Under the pieces are notes generated by a model. The model did not search any database. It saw nothing but the letters and a program-made list of their open reading frames with translations, and had not been told where the DNA came from. The translations under genes and the position numbers were made by a program. From Congeria kusceri (Eukaryota > Mollusca > Bivalvia > Myida > Dreissenidae), in assembly GCA_027627225.1 (NCBI GenBank), contig CM051027.1:43151618-43215617 (forward strand): a DNA stretch of 64,000 nucleotides, written 5' to 3'. Numbering within the stretch: the first letter of the stretch is position 1; the number at the start of each line of letters is the position of its first letter. Shown here piece by piece: positions 46,447 to 56,865 of the stretch.

Positions 46447-47960
46447 GTTTTTAGCTCATCTGAGCACAAAGTGCTCATGGTGAGCTTTTGGGATCGACCG
46501 TTGTCCGTCTTGCGTGCATGCGTCCGTCCGTCGTCAACTTTTCATTCAAACAACATCTCCTCCTAAACCACTTGGTAGATTTTCACCAAACTTTACAGGA
46601 ATGGTCATTGGGTGACTCTTTCAAAGTAGTTCAAATTGTGTAGGTCACCAGAGCTAAAAATAGAATTAAAAGAGTAAACTTGAAAAATCTTCTCTGAAAC
46701 CGCATGGCCCAGAAGTTTCATATTTGGTCTGTAACATCCTATAGTGGTCCTCTACAAAGATTGTTCAAATTATGCCCCTGGGGTCAGAACTGGCCACACC
46801 CCGGGGTCACATGGTTTATATAGAATATATAGCAAAATGACTTTAAAAATCTTCTGAAACTGCAAGACCCAGAGGTTTCATATTTGGTATGTAACATCCT
46901 TTAGTGGTCCTTTACAAAATTTGTTCAAATGATGCCCCTGGGGTCAAAACGGGCCATGCCCCAGGGGTCACATGGTTTATATAGAATATGTAGCAAAATG
47001 ACTTTAAAAATCTTCTCCTCTGAAACTACAAGGCCCAGAGGTTTCATATTTGGTATGTAACATCCTTCAGTGGTCCTACAACGATTGTTCAAATTATGCC
47101 CCTGAGGTCAAAACTGGCCACGCCCTGGGGGTCACATGGTGTATAAAAACTTAAATAGTAAAATTTCTTTAAAAAATCAACTCTGAAACCGCATAACTCA
47201 GAGATTTCATATTTGGTATGTAGCATCCTGTAGTGGTCCTCTACAAATATTGTTCAGTTTATACCCCTGGGTTCAAAACTGACCATGCCCCGGGGTTCAC
47301 ATTATTTATATAGACTTAAATAGCAAAATGATTTTTAAAATCTTCTCCTCAGAAACCGCCCATATTTGGTGTGTAACATCCTATAGTGGTCATCTACAAA
47401 GATTGTTTAAATGATGCGCCTGGGGTCAAAACTGGCCACGCCCCGTTGTCACATGGTTTATATAAACTTAAATAGCAAAATGTCTTTAAAAATCTTCTCT
47501 GAAACTGCAAGGCCCATAGGTTTCATATTTGGTATGTAACATCCTATAGTGGTCCTCTACAAGGATTGTCCAAGTTATGCCCCATGTGTCGAAATGACCA
47601 CACCCCAGGGGTCACATGGTTTATATAGACTTAAATAGCAAAATGACTTTAAAATTCTTCTCCTCTGAAACGGCAAGGCCAACAGCATTCCTGTATTTGT
47701 TACGTAACATTGCATAGTGGTCCTCTCCAACGATTGTTCAAATTATGCCCCTGAGGTCAAATCTTGCCACACCCCGAGGGGTCACATGGTTTTTGTAGAC
47801 TTAAATAGCAAAATGACTTTTAAAATCTTTACCTGAAACCGCAAGGCCCAGAGGTTTGTTCAAATTATGCCCCTGGGATAAACAGAAGCAACGCCTTGGG
47901 GAAACAAATTCCAATTGGGTTACAAGGTCTCAGGTGAGCGTCATAGGGCTGTCTTGTTTT
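46447..47960 (+). repeat. Complete E-family element with about eight core units
   Basis: Starts TTTTTAGCTCATCTGAGCAC and ends CTCAGGTGAGCGTCATAGGG CTGTCTTGTTT. The core is that of 38224-44238. The leader includes a variable CGTGCATGCGTCCGTCCG stretch. Confidence 0.85.
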
Positions 47961-48349
47961 ATAATGTGTTTATCAGTAGTTCATCCTTATAGGTATTTCA
48001 CTCTGAAAATTAAATTTTCATTGAAATTAGAAGTGATGTATTTAAAATCTATTAATCTTATAATGTAGCTGAATAACATTGAAATTATTATATTTTTGAA
48101 CTAAACTATTCAAAGAAGTGAGCTTTCCTACTCACCCTTTGGTTAAAGTTTATTTTAAGTCATGTAACTTCAATACTACATAAGTTATTCACATTGAGCT
48201 TTGAATATACCTTGTCAGGTACACCAGTCCATCTCACTGTTTTGTATTTTGACTGAATAATAGCCTCTTTTTATATAGATTTTTATTTTTAAGCTTTTAA
48301 CCAAAGTTTTAGAAGAACAATTTTGTGGTAAGGCGTGAACATAAATATA

Positions 48350-49205
48350 CGGCATCTGTGTGAATCGTGAAGAATCTTGGGGGATCCTTATCGATCGGGA
48401 ACTGCTACGACAGTTTTGAACATGTTCAAAACATTTGTGGCTTATTGTAGCGCCGCCACGATTTTTCCAAAACGTAGGACAATCCTAGTGGCATCGTATC
48501 TCAATCTGGCGTATTCTTACAGCCATCGTAGAGGCTTTCATGGCCTTTCGTGTTTAATTGTGATTAATTGTGACCGATTTCATGATATATGTGTAAGACT
48601 AGTACGTTATGGTACATTTTGCCACATATATGGTACGGATTTCTATGCTTGCCCTACGGTTCAGTTACGATTCCAGTAGGATCTTTAGAGACTACTCACG
48701 AATATACACGATGGACCACGACAACGCGACGATTGGGTCACATTGCCTGTTCGGTTTATCGTGATGTTACTACGCATTCATTTGCTTACGTTGGTGTCAC
48801 GACTATGCACGAGGCACCGTGATATCCAAATCGTCTTGAAGCGTAGTGTAGCAGGATAATTATTGGCTGCTCTTAGGTTTATCGCGATGAATCTTACTAC
48901 AATCTTAGGAGAAACGTTAACAGTCGCATGTAATCATCTGTAACCATAGCGTATACCTGACGCCAGCGTATTGCAACCATAATAGATCGCATCATATCTT
49001 GGTAAAACCTTGGTGAATCGGTTGCAGAAACCTACAAGTGTCGTTGATATTCGTAGTCTCGTCGTACAACAACCGTAGATATACGTAGGAAGACACAGTT
49101 GGGACAGTGCATCCCGACTCATCATGATTAACACGTCCACGATCAATCGTGGGTTATTGTAGTCAAAATCATGACAGTGCGACCGGGGCTTTAGTGGACA
49201 CAGTA
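48350..49205. other. CGT-rich block of unknown nature, possibly a MITE
   Basis: Composition differs from the surroundings. Many copies of ATCGTG, CGTAG and TACGTA occur on both strands, including AACCGTAGATATACGTAGG and ACGATCAATCGTGG. The right end, GTGCGACCGGGGCTTTAG, resembles a transposon terminus, but I find no inverted partner on the left. Two frames of about 100 codons are open but look fortuitous. Confidence 0.4.
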
Positions 49206-50014
49206 GCAACATATCCAGGAATGTTTCATAGCATTTTATATTGCATTGGATGTACAATGAATTGTATTTAAAATATATTTAACAGTTTAGAACTACAAAA
49301 CACAATTTAGTTTTTTGACTACATAAAACAGTTTTGGCCAAAAGTAATACCAGTGACATGTATACATGTCATCGATTAATTTTTCCCTTCGTCATCGTCA
49401 TGGCCCTTTTCGTGTTGATTATTTGACAAAATGATTAATCAGTCCATCACATGCATTTGGATACTTACACAGTTGTTGCTTATGACAATTTCTAATCCAC
49501 CCAAATCACCTACCCTCACCTTGACCTTGACCTAATTTGGACTAATTCAAATTGGCTATCCAGCACCAACCGGTGGCATGTGTGTTTATCAAACACAGCT
49601 TCTAGTGTTCTTGGAGTTATGGGACTATGAAAATGTCTTAAATATATAGTGGGCAATTCTTGTCCAGACAATTTCTCAGCAACTACTGGCCAGATTTCAA
49701 TTAAATTTTATGGGAAGCTTCATTGCTGAGAGGAGGTGTGCATATAAGGAGGATGTTTCGCTTCAATGATTTTTAGCTTGACTTTTTGAAGAAAAAATGT
49801 CCAGCTATTGTCGTCACCCAATAGTCTGCGTTAGTTTTTTTTTTTCGGTTAAGGTTTTTGGTTAAGTTTTTCGGTTAAATTCCATTTATAAAAAACTATC
49901 AAAGGTATCCATTTGAAACTTGTTCACTACCGAGAGGGGACGATGATACAACAAGGCAGGTACCCCTGTGATTTGTATTTCCCGAGTTATCTGCCCTTGT
50001 TTGGACTTACAACT
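49206..50014 (+). repeat. Spacer with J and F-family repeat fragments
   Basis: 49206-49620 shows nothing recognisable. 49620-49780 is one J unit (TTTCTCAGCAACTACTGGCC). 49785 begins an F-type start (TTTTTAGCTTGACTTTTTGA) that runs to the transposon at 50015. Confidence 0.65.
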
Positions 50015-50235
50015 TACAGTACAGCTCACGCAAAACCAACAAATCCCTCGATCCGCGGAGTTTAATGACAGCGAGTCTATGCGGAGTCGACTCGGCATCG
50101 ACCATCGTAGCCGCGTCTGTTCGCCGAATCACTCCGCATCGGTTCGCCGAGGCACTCTGCATCGGTTCGCCGAGGCACTCCGCATCGGTTTTCCGCGGCA
50201 TGATGCCGAGGCATCCGACGTATCATATTGTTAAA
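50015..50235 (+). repeat. Left terminal and subterminal repeat of the BEN transposon
   Basis: After the 31 bp terminal repeat come CCGCGG and CGGCATCGA words and three 23 bp direct units (CGCCGAGGCACTCCGCATCG + GTT). These match words near the right end (TCGCCGAGGCACTCGGCATC), so the inverted repeat is long but diverged beyond the first 31 bp. Confidence 0.75.
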
Positions 50236-51164
50236 TAATTCAATTACATGTATATGCCGAAACAATTAATTAATTTTACTGTGTTGTTGTTTTCAAAATA
50301 CAGTACATGTAAAACTGGCCGTAATTCGATTTGAACCCGTTTTTACGACATTCCCAAGTGAATGCATAAAATTTACATTTTTATATTGTTGTAGTTATTG
50401 TGTAGTTATTGTGATATGATTATTTTATTTGGTAAAATTATGTGATATGAAAATATTTAGATTTTGGCACCGGTTCACAATAATTGTATTGTTATAAGTG
50501 TTTATTATTTGGTAAATTTATGTTACGTAAAAATTATGATGGATTTTCGACACCGACTGCTAATAATCACTTAGTTACTAGGCCTAGGTTCTTTGTTCCG
50601 AATTAGTATTAAGTTCAAGTTCAAACGTTTTATTTTAAGTCAGGTTTATTGCATGAAACAATTTACAATGTTTATAGCAGTACATATAATAGGTGTGTCT
50701 AATTTTCATAGCCTCCATTTTGTGTATTTCACACCTGATGCATTTTTTTATTGACATATGTTTGCTTGTCTTTTTAGACGTCCAGGACGCAAGGAAGCCG
50801 TTTTCGCACCTACATGTAGCTTAGGATCCCGCACCTGATGGATTCATAATTACGTGTTGTTTTTGCCATCATGTTTGAGCTGAGATAATTAGCAGTTTGA
50901 AGCCACATCAAGAACCAAGATTTGATTGTACCAATAACTTTGAATGTTGTTTTGTTAATTGACGCGGTGCCAATTATCTTCTTATTATAACACATTGTTT
51001 GAACATGCCTATATATACTCGTTTCGTTTTGCTCATTTATATACTTTCATATTGGAATTGACTATATAGATTTGCATATATAGCAGTTACCTGTGAATTA
51101 TACCTAAATATATATAATACAAGTATTTGTTGTTATTTATAGTTTAGGATATATTTGTGTGTAG

Positions 51165-51303
51165 TGAGGATTATTTGTGTACGGTGTGTAAGATGACCCT
51201 GCGACAGCTGCTGGCAACGGAGACGTTGTTCTTCCTTGTGCAGTTCTTGGAGGACAAGAAGTTCCAGGTTCGATCCAGAGACAACATAATGCATGCCGGC
51301 GAA
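51165..51303 (+). CDS. BEN-domain gene, exon 1 (coding from ATG 51193)
   Basis: The first ATG in frame is at 51193, with A at -3 and an in-frame stop upstream at 51145. The exon ends at GGCGAA/GTAAGG. It encodes 37 residues (MTLRQLLATETLFFLVQFLE ... AGE). The FLVQFLEDKKFQVRSRDNI pattern resembles the start of the Tudor/SH3-like module found before BEN domains in several invertebrate proteins. The exon ends in phase 0, exactly matching 54537. Codon use is GC-richer than its surroundings. The upstream limit (a possible acceptor at 51164) is uncertain; it may instead be a first exon with its own promoter. Confidence 0.65.
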
Positions 51304-54300
51304 GTAAGGCTCATTTTACATTGCATTGACATACATGATTACTTTAGTAAAAGAAACAACTGATCTTAAATAGCAAATATATATGGAAAACTACATATTT
51401 TGATTGTATGCACCCGAAGGCACTTTTAACTAGACCTTTGCTTAATCCGCTACAAATTTACTATATATATAATCCGAATAACTAGACATTTGCTTAATCC
51501 GCTACAAATTCACTATTTCTAATCCGAATTTCTCCAAACGTTTCAAGAACAATAATAACATATTACGCTTCGATGTTTTTAAGTACTTGGAACGCTGGTT
51601 TCTAACATACATATACCAATTGCGCACGTGCGTTTTGTTTTAGGCATTGTTGTTTTTTGGTTTGTTGTAGTATCTTTTGATTATGAATGCGTCGAATTTA
51701 TTTTTTGACCCCTTATAGCACGAGGAACTATTCAATGAAGCATTAGATTTAATATACATTTATTGAAATATGTGTACGATGGGGCGACGCAACATTTGAA
51801 ACCCATGCAATCGACATTTTTTAATTCAATTCACTTTTAAAAAGGTTACAGTTGAAAGTGCCCATGAGTTTAGATATATTTTCAAACAAGTTATGACGTT
51901 ATTAATCTAGTGACACAAACAACAAGACTTAAGTGGCTGTTGTAATATGTATGAATGTGTACAACAGTGTTCGAGTTATTATTAAGTTACTGACTACAGC
52001 GATTAGATGGTGTCTGCATTTTTATTGTATAGTTGAGAATAATGCTCGATATAGCATTGTGCACTAAATAGCAGTTTTCAAATTTTAAGAATGTATACTA
52101 AGTAAAGTCTCATTTTAAATTACAAGTTAACATAAAACAAACACCTGGTAAGATGTGTTAATAAACTAATACCATATGGAGTTTGCATGTTATAATTTTA
52201 TGGACCAGAATATAAATGTATAATGCCAGACTTACTGTGCATGAAAGGTGTCAATTTTCGATGTTGACAAATTATAAATATTGTTTAAACGGTAAATTCT
52301 GTGCTATTGAATTGCATGTTTAGTTTTTCATTTACGTCCAAGTTTATCGTGCCACTAATGCATAATCAAAATCGCAAACCTGAGCATAATTATGTTTCCT
52401 ACATTGTATCTGGACGTTGTTTCTACAGTGTGACTCCATAATCAAAATTCTATATTTTAATAAATACAGTAAACTTATTCTACATGATTACAAAGTCAAT
52501 AAATGAAGGTATATGTAAGGCTCATTCAATTAGCATGTAATAATTTTGGTTAAATACGTAATGTACTGCAGTGGTTCAGTTAAAATGCACAATACTACTA
52601 GTAGCAAACAATTTAATGCAGTTCTACACTGTATGACGAAACTTAGCGTCCACATTTTAGTAAATCCGATTAACTAGTTAATGAGGAGTGTAGCTTTTGC
52701 ACGAGTATCCTCATCATTTTCCAGTAGATTTTGAAAGAACTTTATCGATTTTCCGTTGGACTCTTGTCTGAATATTCTATTAGGCGTATCACCAGTTGCA
52801 CTGCCGTTCATTTTAATGCAAATTGGTACAACCTTGTACATGTGGTCAATGTACAGGTTGCACTGATCTGCAGTCATGTGGAGTTTCCAGAACGATTCAA
52901 TGGCCATTACCAGTTCATCCTTAGTTCTGGGTTCCTTTTTTGACACATGTGACTTAAGCTGATTCCAAACCATCTCGATTGGATTCAAGTCCGGACTCTG
53001 TGCTGGCCATTTCGGGTTGTTAATTCCATTTCTTTCCATGAAATCCCTAGCCTTTCGCGAACGATGTTTTGGATCATTATCCTGTTGAAACCTATGTGAT
53101 ATGGGGAATGTAGAGCGAATAAAAGGCACTAAGTTATCACCTAAGATTGAATTGGTATAAAATTCTGAGTCCATAATGCCTTCAAAAATGGTAATTTTCG
53201 TTGGTCCACGTCGACTTATCCCTGCCCAAACATGTAACTTCAGTGGGTGTTTTGGCTTTGGGCATGCACTTATTTACCGACTGTATAGGCCTGTAGGACG
53301 ACCGTTTGTTGGAATGTAACTGAATGGAAGATTCGTCTGTGAAGATAACGTTGTCGAATGTGTCGTTAACCTCAAGAAGACTCTCACAGAAAGCTTTTCT
53401 TACAACCTTGTTCGCTTCGCTTACTAGCTGTGCATACCTAGGAGTTGCACTTGTAACCCAGCGAGCTTAATGATGCGTTTTGTAGTCGACAGACTGAATG
53501 CCGCTCCTTTTTCAGCCAACTTTTTATGAATGTCCGTACTACTAACATTAGGATCATGGCTTAATGTTTCTCTGATTAAATCAATGTCACATTGGAACAA
53601 CTTCTTAGGTGCTCCCGTATCATGACGTTCGTTAATTTCACCATATGAAAAGCGTCCACTTTCGTACGATCTAATCCAGTAATTCACCTGATTCCGGGAA
53701 ATAACTACACCTTTACATGCTAGGGTTGAAATAATACGCTTAGTTGAGTTCCCACTTCTGTACAAAGATATCATTTCAAGTTTTGATTTAACATCAAGTT
53801 TCCCCATTCTACAAAGTAATACGCGAACGTATGTACAGAATTGTGGGGAAAAATCTGTATATAAGTGAATAGAAGTGGCATGTTTAATGCCAAGTTGATG
53901 ACACGTACATGTATATCTGGTATAAACTAACCTGTATAATGCCAACATTGGATGCGGCATATGAACATTCCAAGTGTCAGTTTTATGACGAAACATAAAC
54001 TTGTTTGATGTCAGAATATACCTTTATTTATATTGACTAATAAAACAAATCGCGCATATTGGTACTACGGCATTCATAAACAAGACCAGGCAGTAACCTG
54101 TTGTTACCCCGTCAGCCCTGTGTTATTTATGTAGTACACTATTGGAAATGTGATTCTTGCTTATAACATTTCAACTTCTAATGTGTTTTTTTTTAAAGCA
54201 GTCTCATTTCAAAAATAGATTTTACAAACAATGCCATTTAGTTTGGTATAAAATAAATATGAAAATAAGAGATTGGGTCTTTACGCGCACGTACATTTTT

Positions 54301-54536
54301 TCGAGTTATATGCACTCCTGCTAATAACCGGAACTCCCTCTATTGGCACGATAGCTAAAGGTTATTGCATTTTTTCCTGTATAACGGTACATATATTGGT
54401 CTTTAATTAAGATTACCAATGTTTCATTATTACTATCACTTTGTATCGATGTGTTGTGAGATACTCAATAAGATAAACAAAGGAAAATAAAGGGATTATT
54501 ATTGTTATTATTATTGTTAGTATTATTATTATACAG
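51304..54536 (+). other. Inferred 3.2 kb intron of the BEN gene
   Basis: GTAAGG donor, and ATTATTATACAG acceptor at 54536 after a T-rich (ATT)n tract. It holds the antisense Tc1 transposase remnant. The remainder is AT-rich with nothing recognised. Confidence 0.65.
52674..53816 (-). pseudogene. Tc1-type DD34E transposase, broken, in the BEN gene intron
   Basis: The minus strand encodes an N-terminal helix-turn-helix region (KSKLEMISLYRSGNSTKRII, NQVNYWIRSYESGRFSYGEI) from 53816. The catalytic core follows with VIFTDESSIQLH (first Asp), HVWAGISRRG and FQQDNDPKH (second Asp). It ends with WPAQSPDLNPIEMVWNQLK; 34 residues separate the second Asp from the Glu, the Tc1 pattern. Frame breaks lie at about 53450 and 53350, and a stop at about 53290, so no active enzyme can be made. 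I see no private terminal repeats near it, so it may be the transposase of the surrounding 6.77 kb element. Confidence 0.85.
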
Positions 54537-55793
54537 ATTGAGATCGATCATGACTACAATGTTCGGTGGGGAAGTGCCAAGCAAGTTGCGCGAGCAACAG
54601 TTCTTGCTCGGGGACAAAAGAATGACATGGAGAATGAAATGCAGGTCAAGATCGATGCGGCCTCGTCAGCCCCGACGAAGAAACGGAAGGCTAAGGAGCC
54701 CGCCAACACCAAGATCGTGATTAAAAAAAAGGCGAAAGTTGTTTCCGTTGGGTCTCCATCAAGGGAAGACGAGCGAAGCCATCATTCACAACGTGCCACA
54801 GCCACCCTGGAACGACCGGACGCCACACCCGCCACCGAAAGACCAGCCGCCACACCCGCCACCGAGAGACCAGCCGCCACACCCACCACTGAAAGACCAG
54901 CCGCCACACCCGCCGCCACAAGACCAGCCGCTTCACCCGCCACCGAAAGACCAGCCGCCACCGAAAGACCAGCCGCCACACCCACCACCGAAAGACCAGC
55001 CGCCACACCCACCACTAAAAGACCAGCCGCCTCACCCACCCCCTTAAGACCAGCCGCCACACCCACCACCGAAAGACCAGCCGCCGCAGCAGAACGGAAT
55101 TCGCCTGTCCACAGGAAACCACCCACAAGTACCCCGGTAAGGAATGTTGCCACACCGACAGAACCGAGTGGACTTTCACACATACTTGTACTGCTCAACC
55201 GGATCGAAGAGTGTATGAAGGAGCAGACGAGGATAATAAGTACCATGGACCGCTCTGTATTGACGATGAGCAAACGCCTCACTGCCATGGAGGCTCGGCA
55301 AGAACGCCTGGAATGTATGATTGGCCAGCAGCGACGTCTGCCACTTGAGCCAATAAACAACGATGACAACATCGAGGCGCCAGACGGAAACCTTGTCAGC
55401 AAGGCCACCGTGGCAGCCATAAACAGAGAGGCCAACAACGAGGCGCACTTCGCCTGCATCCTTATGCCACATGTGTTCCCAGAGTTATTTGGGGCCGACA
55501 AGACGCGCTTTCTATACAACTGGCATGGGGTGGCAGGGAAGCAGCCGTTGGACGCCACCCGAAAGGCGTACGTGGAAAACTTGACTAAGTTTTTTTACAG
55601 CGAGGCAAGATCCGTGACGGGATGGGCGGCCGTCGTTGGGCGTATCAACGAACGTCTCAGAAGAAAAGAAAAAAAGAAACAAGCGATCCAGCAACCTGAA
55701 GTGTCCGGCGCCCGAGAAACAACAGTCGAAGGTGACAACAGAGACGTCGTGTTTGAGGATGACCTGACTGACTTCACATATTTTGATATGTAA
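54537..55793 (+). CDS. BEN-domain gene, exon 2
   Basis: Starts after ATTATACAG in phase 0 and runs open for 418 codons to a stop at 55793, giving a predicted 455 aa with exon 1. It completes the Tudor/SH3-like part (IEIDHDYNVRWGSAKQVARA) and has basic nuclear localisation signals (KKRKAKE, KKKAK; about residues 85-104). A tract of 9-residue ERPAATPTT repeats follows (about 129-219), then a coiled coil (about 250-305). The end is a BEN domain (about 324-417): HFACILMPHVFPELFGAD, GKQPLDATRKAYVENLTKFF and AAVVGRINERLRRKEK match the BEN pattern of helices. BEN domains bind DNA and act in chromatin. An acidic tail closes the protein. No lesions seen. Confidence 0.8.
   Translation: MEIDHDYNVRWGSAKQVARATVLARGQKNDMENEMQVKIDAASSAPTKKRKAKEPANTKIVIKKKAKVVSVGSPSREDERSHHSQRATATLERPDATPATERPAATPATERPAATPTTERPAATPAATRPAASPATERPAATERPAATPTTERPAATPTTKRPAASPTPLRPAATPTTERPAAAAERNSPVHRKPPTSTPVRNVATPTEPSGLSHILVLLNRIEECMKEQTRIISTMDRSVLTMSKRLTAMEARQERLECMIGQQRRLPLEPINNDDNIEAPDGNLVSKATVAAINREANNEAHFACILMPHVFPELFGADKTRFLYNWHGVAGKQPLDATRKAYVENLTKFFYSEARSVTGWAAVVGRINERLRRKEKKKQAIQQPEVSGARETTVEGDNRDVVFEDDLTDFTYFDM
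54825..55090 (+). repeat. 27 bp coding minisatellite in the BEN gene
   Basis: About ten copies of a 27 bp unit (GAAAGACCAGCCGCCACACC + CACCACC) encode ERPAATPTT with small variations. The antisense frames also stay open and produce shadow ORFs. Confidence 0.9.
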
Positions 55794-56174
55794 ATATAGT
55801 TGTGTTTTCTGTTTTACGTTAGTATGTTGATTTGTTTTCTTAAATGTATGTATGTAATGTTTTTAAATATTTTGATTACTCTATCATTTCTCTACAGCTC
55901 CATCAATTTCCTTATTTTATACTATAGTTGATGTGTCTCTGATTATGAACTTATGATTGTGAGAGTGTATATGCTTATCAAATGTTGTTTTTATGATCAT
56001 AAATTTTATAACCAAAACGCTATTATAATATTTAATATCGAACTTATTTCTAAATCCTAACACATGAACTATTCAAACTGTTATGTAAATGTTGTGTAAT
56101 TTGATCAGACATTTTGTGTTTTGACTTTTGTTTTGTATGTAAATATCTATTAATACTTCAAACTGTAATTTTGT

Positions 56175-56180
56175 AATAAA
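56175..56180 (+). terminator. Polyadenylation signal of the BEN gene
   Basis: AATAAA at 56175-56180, about 380 bp after the stop codon and still inside the transposon. It is the best-placed candidate, with no direct evidence. Confidence 0.5.
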
Positions 56181-56539
56181 GAAATTTGCATTTACCTACG
56201 TATATAAATTATTTAATTCCGTGTATGACTTACGTTGTCCTTCACTGCAAGTATAAAAAAAAAACTGTCAGCCACACACTTTGAGCTCTGAAACTGAAAC
56301 AGAAATTAGTTAGGCGGTATACAAATGAAGAAAAAACAACACTAGTATACTACGATGCTTTAATGTTTATTAAGTGCAAGAATACTATAAGGTACTTCAT
56401 TGGGAATTGTACAGATAATCACGCAGCAGTAACAATTAAGACGAATTTTCGGAAATTAAATGTATATGTTTCTTGAATTTTATAATCTTTAAACTATTCA
56501 AATATATGAAAATAGCGCTAGGCAGACGTTACAGTTACA

Positions 56540-56788
56540 CACTATACATGTACATAGTGTACCTCTAAAATTTCTACTCGGCGTTCCGCCGCGTGAATGG
56601 ACACGGCGGCATTCCGCGGATCGATGCCGAGGCTGAACAGACGCGGCGGCATTCCGCGGATCGATGCCGAGTGCCTCGGCGATTCGCCGCGGAAAAACAT
56701 GATGCGGACTCCGAGTAATTTCGCGAACAAAAAGATCTGTCCGCGGCGTAGCCGAGTGATTTGTTGGTTTTGCGTGAGCTGTACTGTA
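56540..56788 (-). repeat. Right terminal and subterminal repeat of the BEN transposon
   Basis: The inverse of the left terminal 31 bp lies at 56758-56788. Subterminal CGCGGCGGCATTCCGCGGAT units of 40 bp are repeated twice. CpG-dense, unlike the flanks. Confidence 0.75.
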
Positions 56789-56865
56789 GCATATTTTGAC
56801 AATTTTTTGGTAAATGTAAAATTTCTTTATAACTATCAAAGACATTAAATTGAAACTCAAGGTAA

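Larger units (their letters stand above)
50015..56788 (+). mobile_element. Tc1/mariner-type transposon, 6.77 kb, carrying a BEN-domain gene
   Basis: A 31 bp perfect inverted repeat occupies 50015-50045 and 56758-56788. It starts TACAGTACAGCTCACGCAAA; TA is the Tc1/mariner target duplication and CAGT the usual terminus. Further in, both ends are GC- and CpG-rich, diverged and internally iterated: three 23 bp units at 50122-50190 on the left, two 40 bp units at about 56595-56675 on the right. Inside are a two-exon BEN gene (plus) and, antisense in its intron, a broken DD34E transposase. The alternative is two unrelated MITE ends that happen to face each other, but neither end has a partner closer by. 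Confidence 0.7.

Noticed and set aside
48377..49257. ORFs of about 100 codons in the CGT-rich block
   Set aside because: No motifs, opposite strands equally open, composition explained by word bias.
51165..51303. Use of this exon between the host exons at 37555 and 59101
   Set aside because: Entry phase fits but exit phase 0 is incompatible with the phase 2 start at 59101. It fits the BEN exon at 54537 perfectly.
54721..55047. Other frames over the 27 bp repeat (Trp/Arg-rich and Pro/His-rich ORFs)
   Set aside because: Shadows of the coding minisatellite, whose 27 bp period keeps every frame open.
54782..55558. 258-codon antisense ORF across the BEN gene
   Set aside because: It mirrors the Thr/Pro/Ala repeat tract in a GC-rich exon. 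The sense frame has domains, splice sites and full length.
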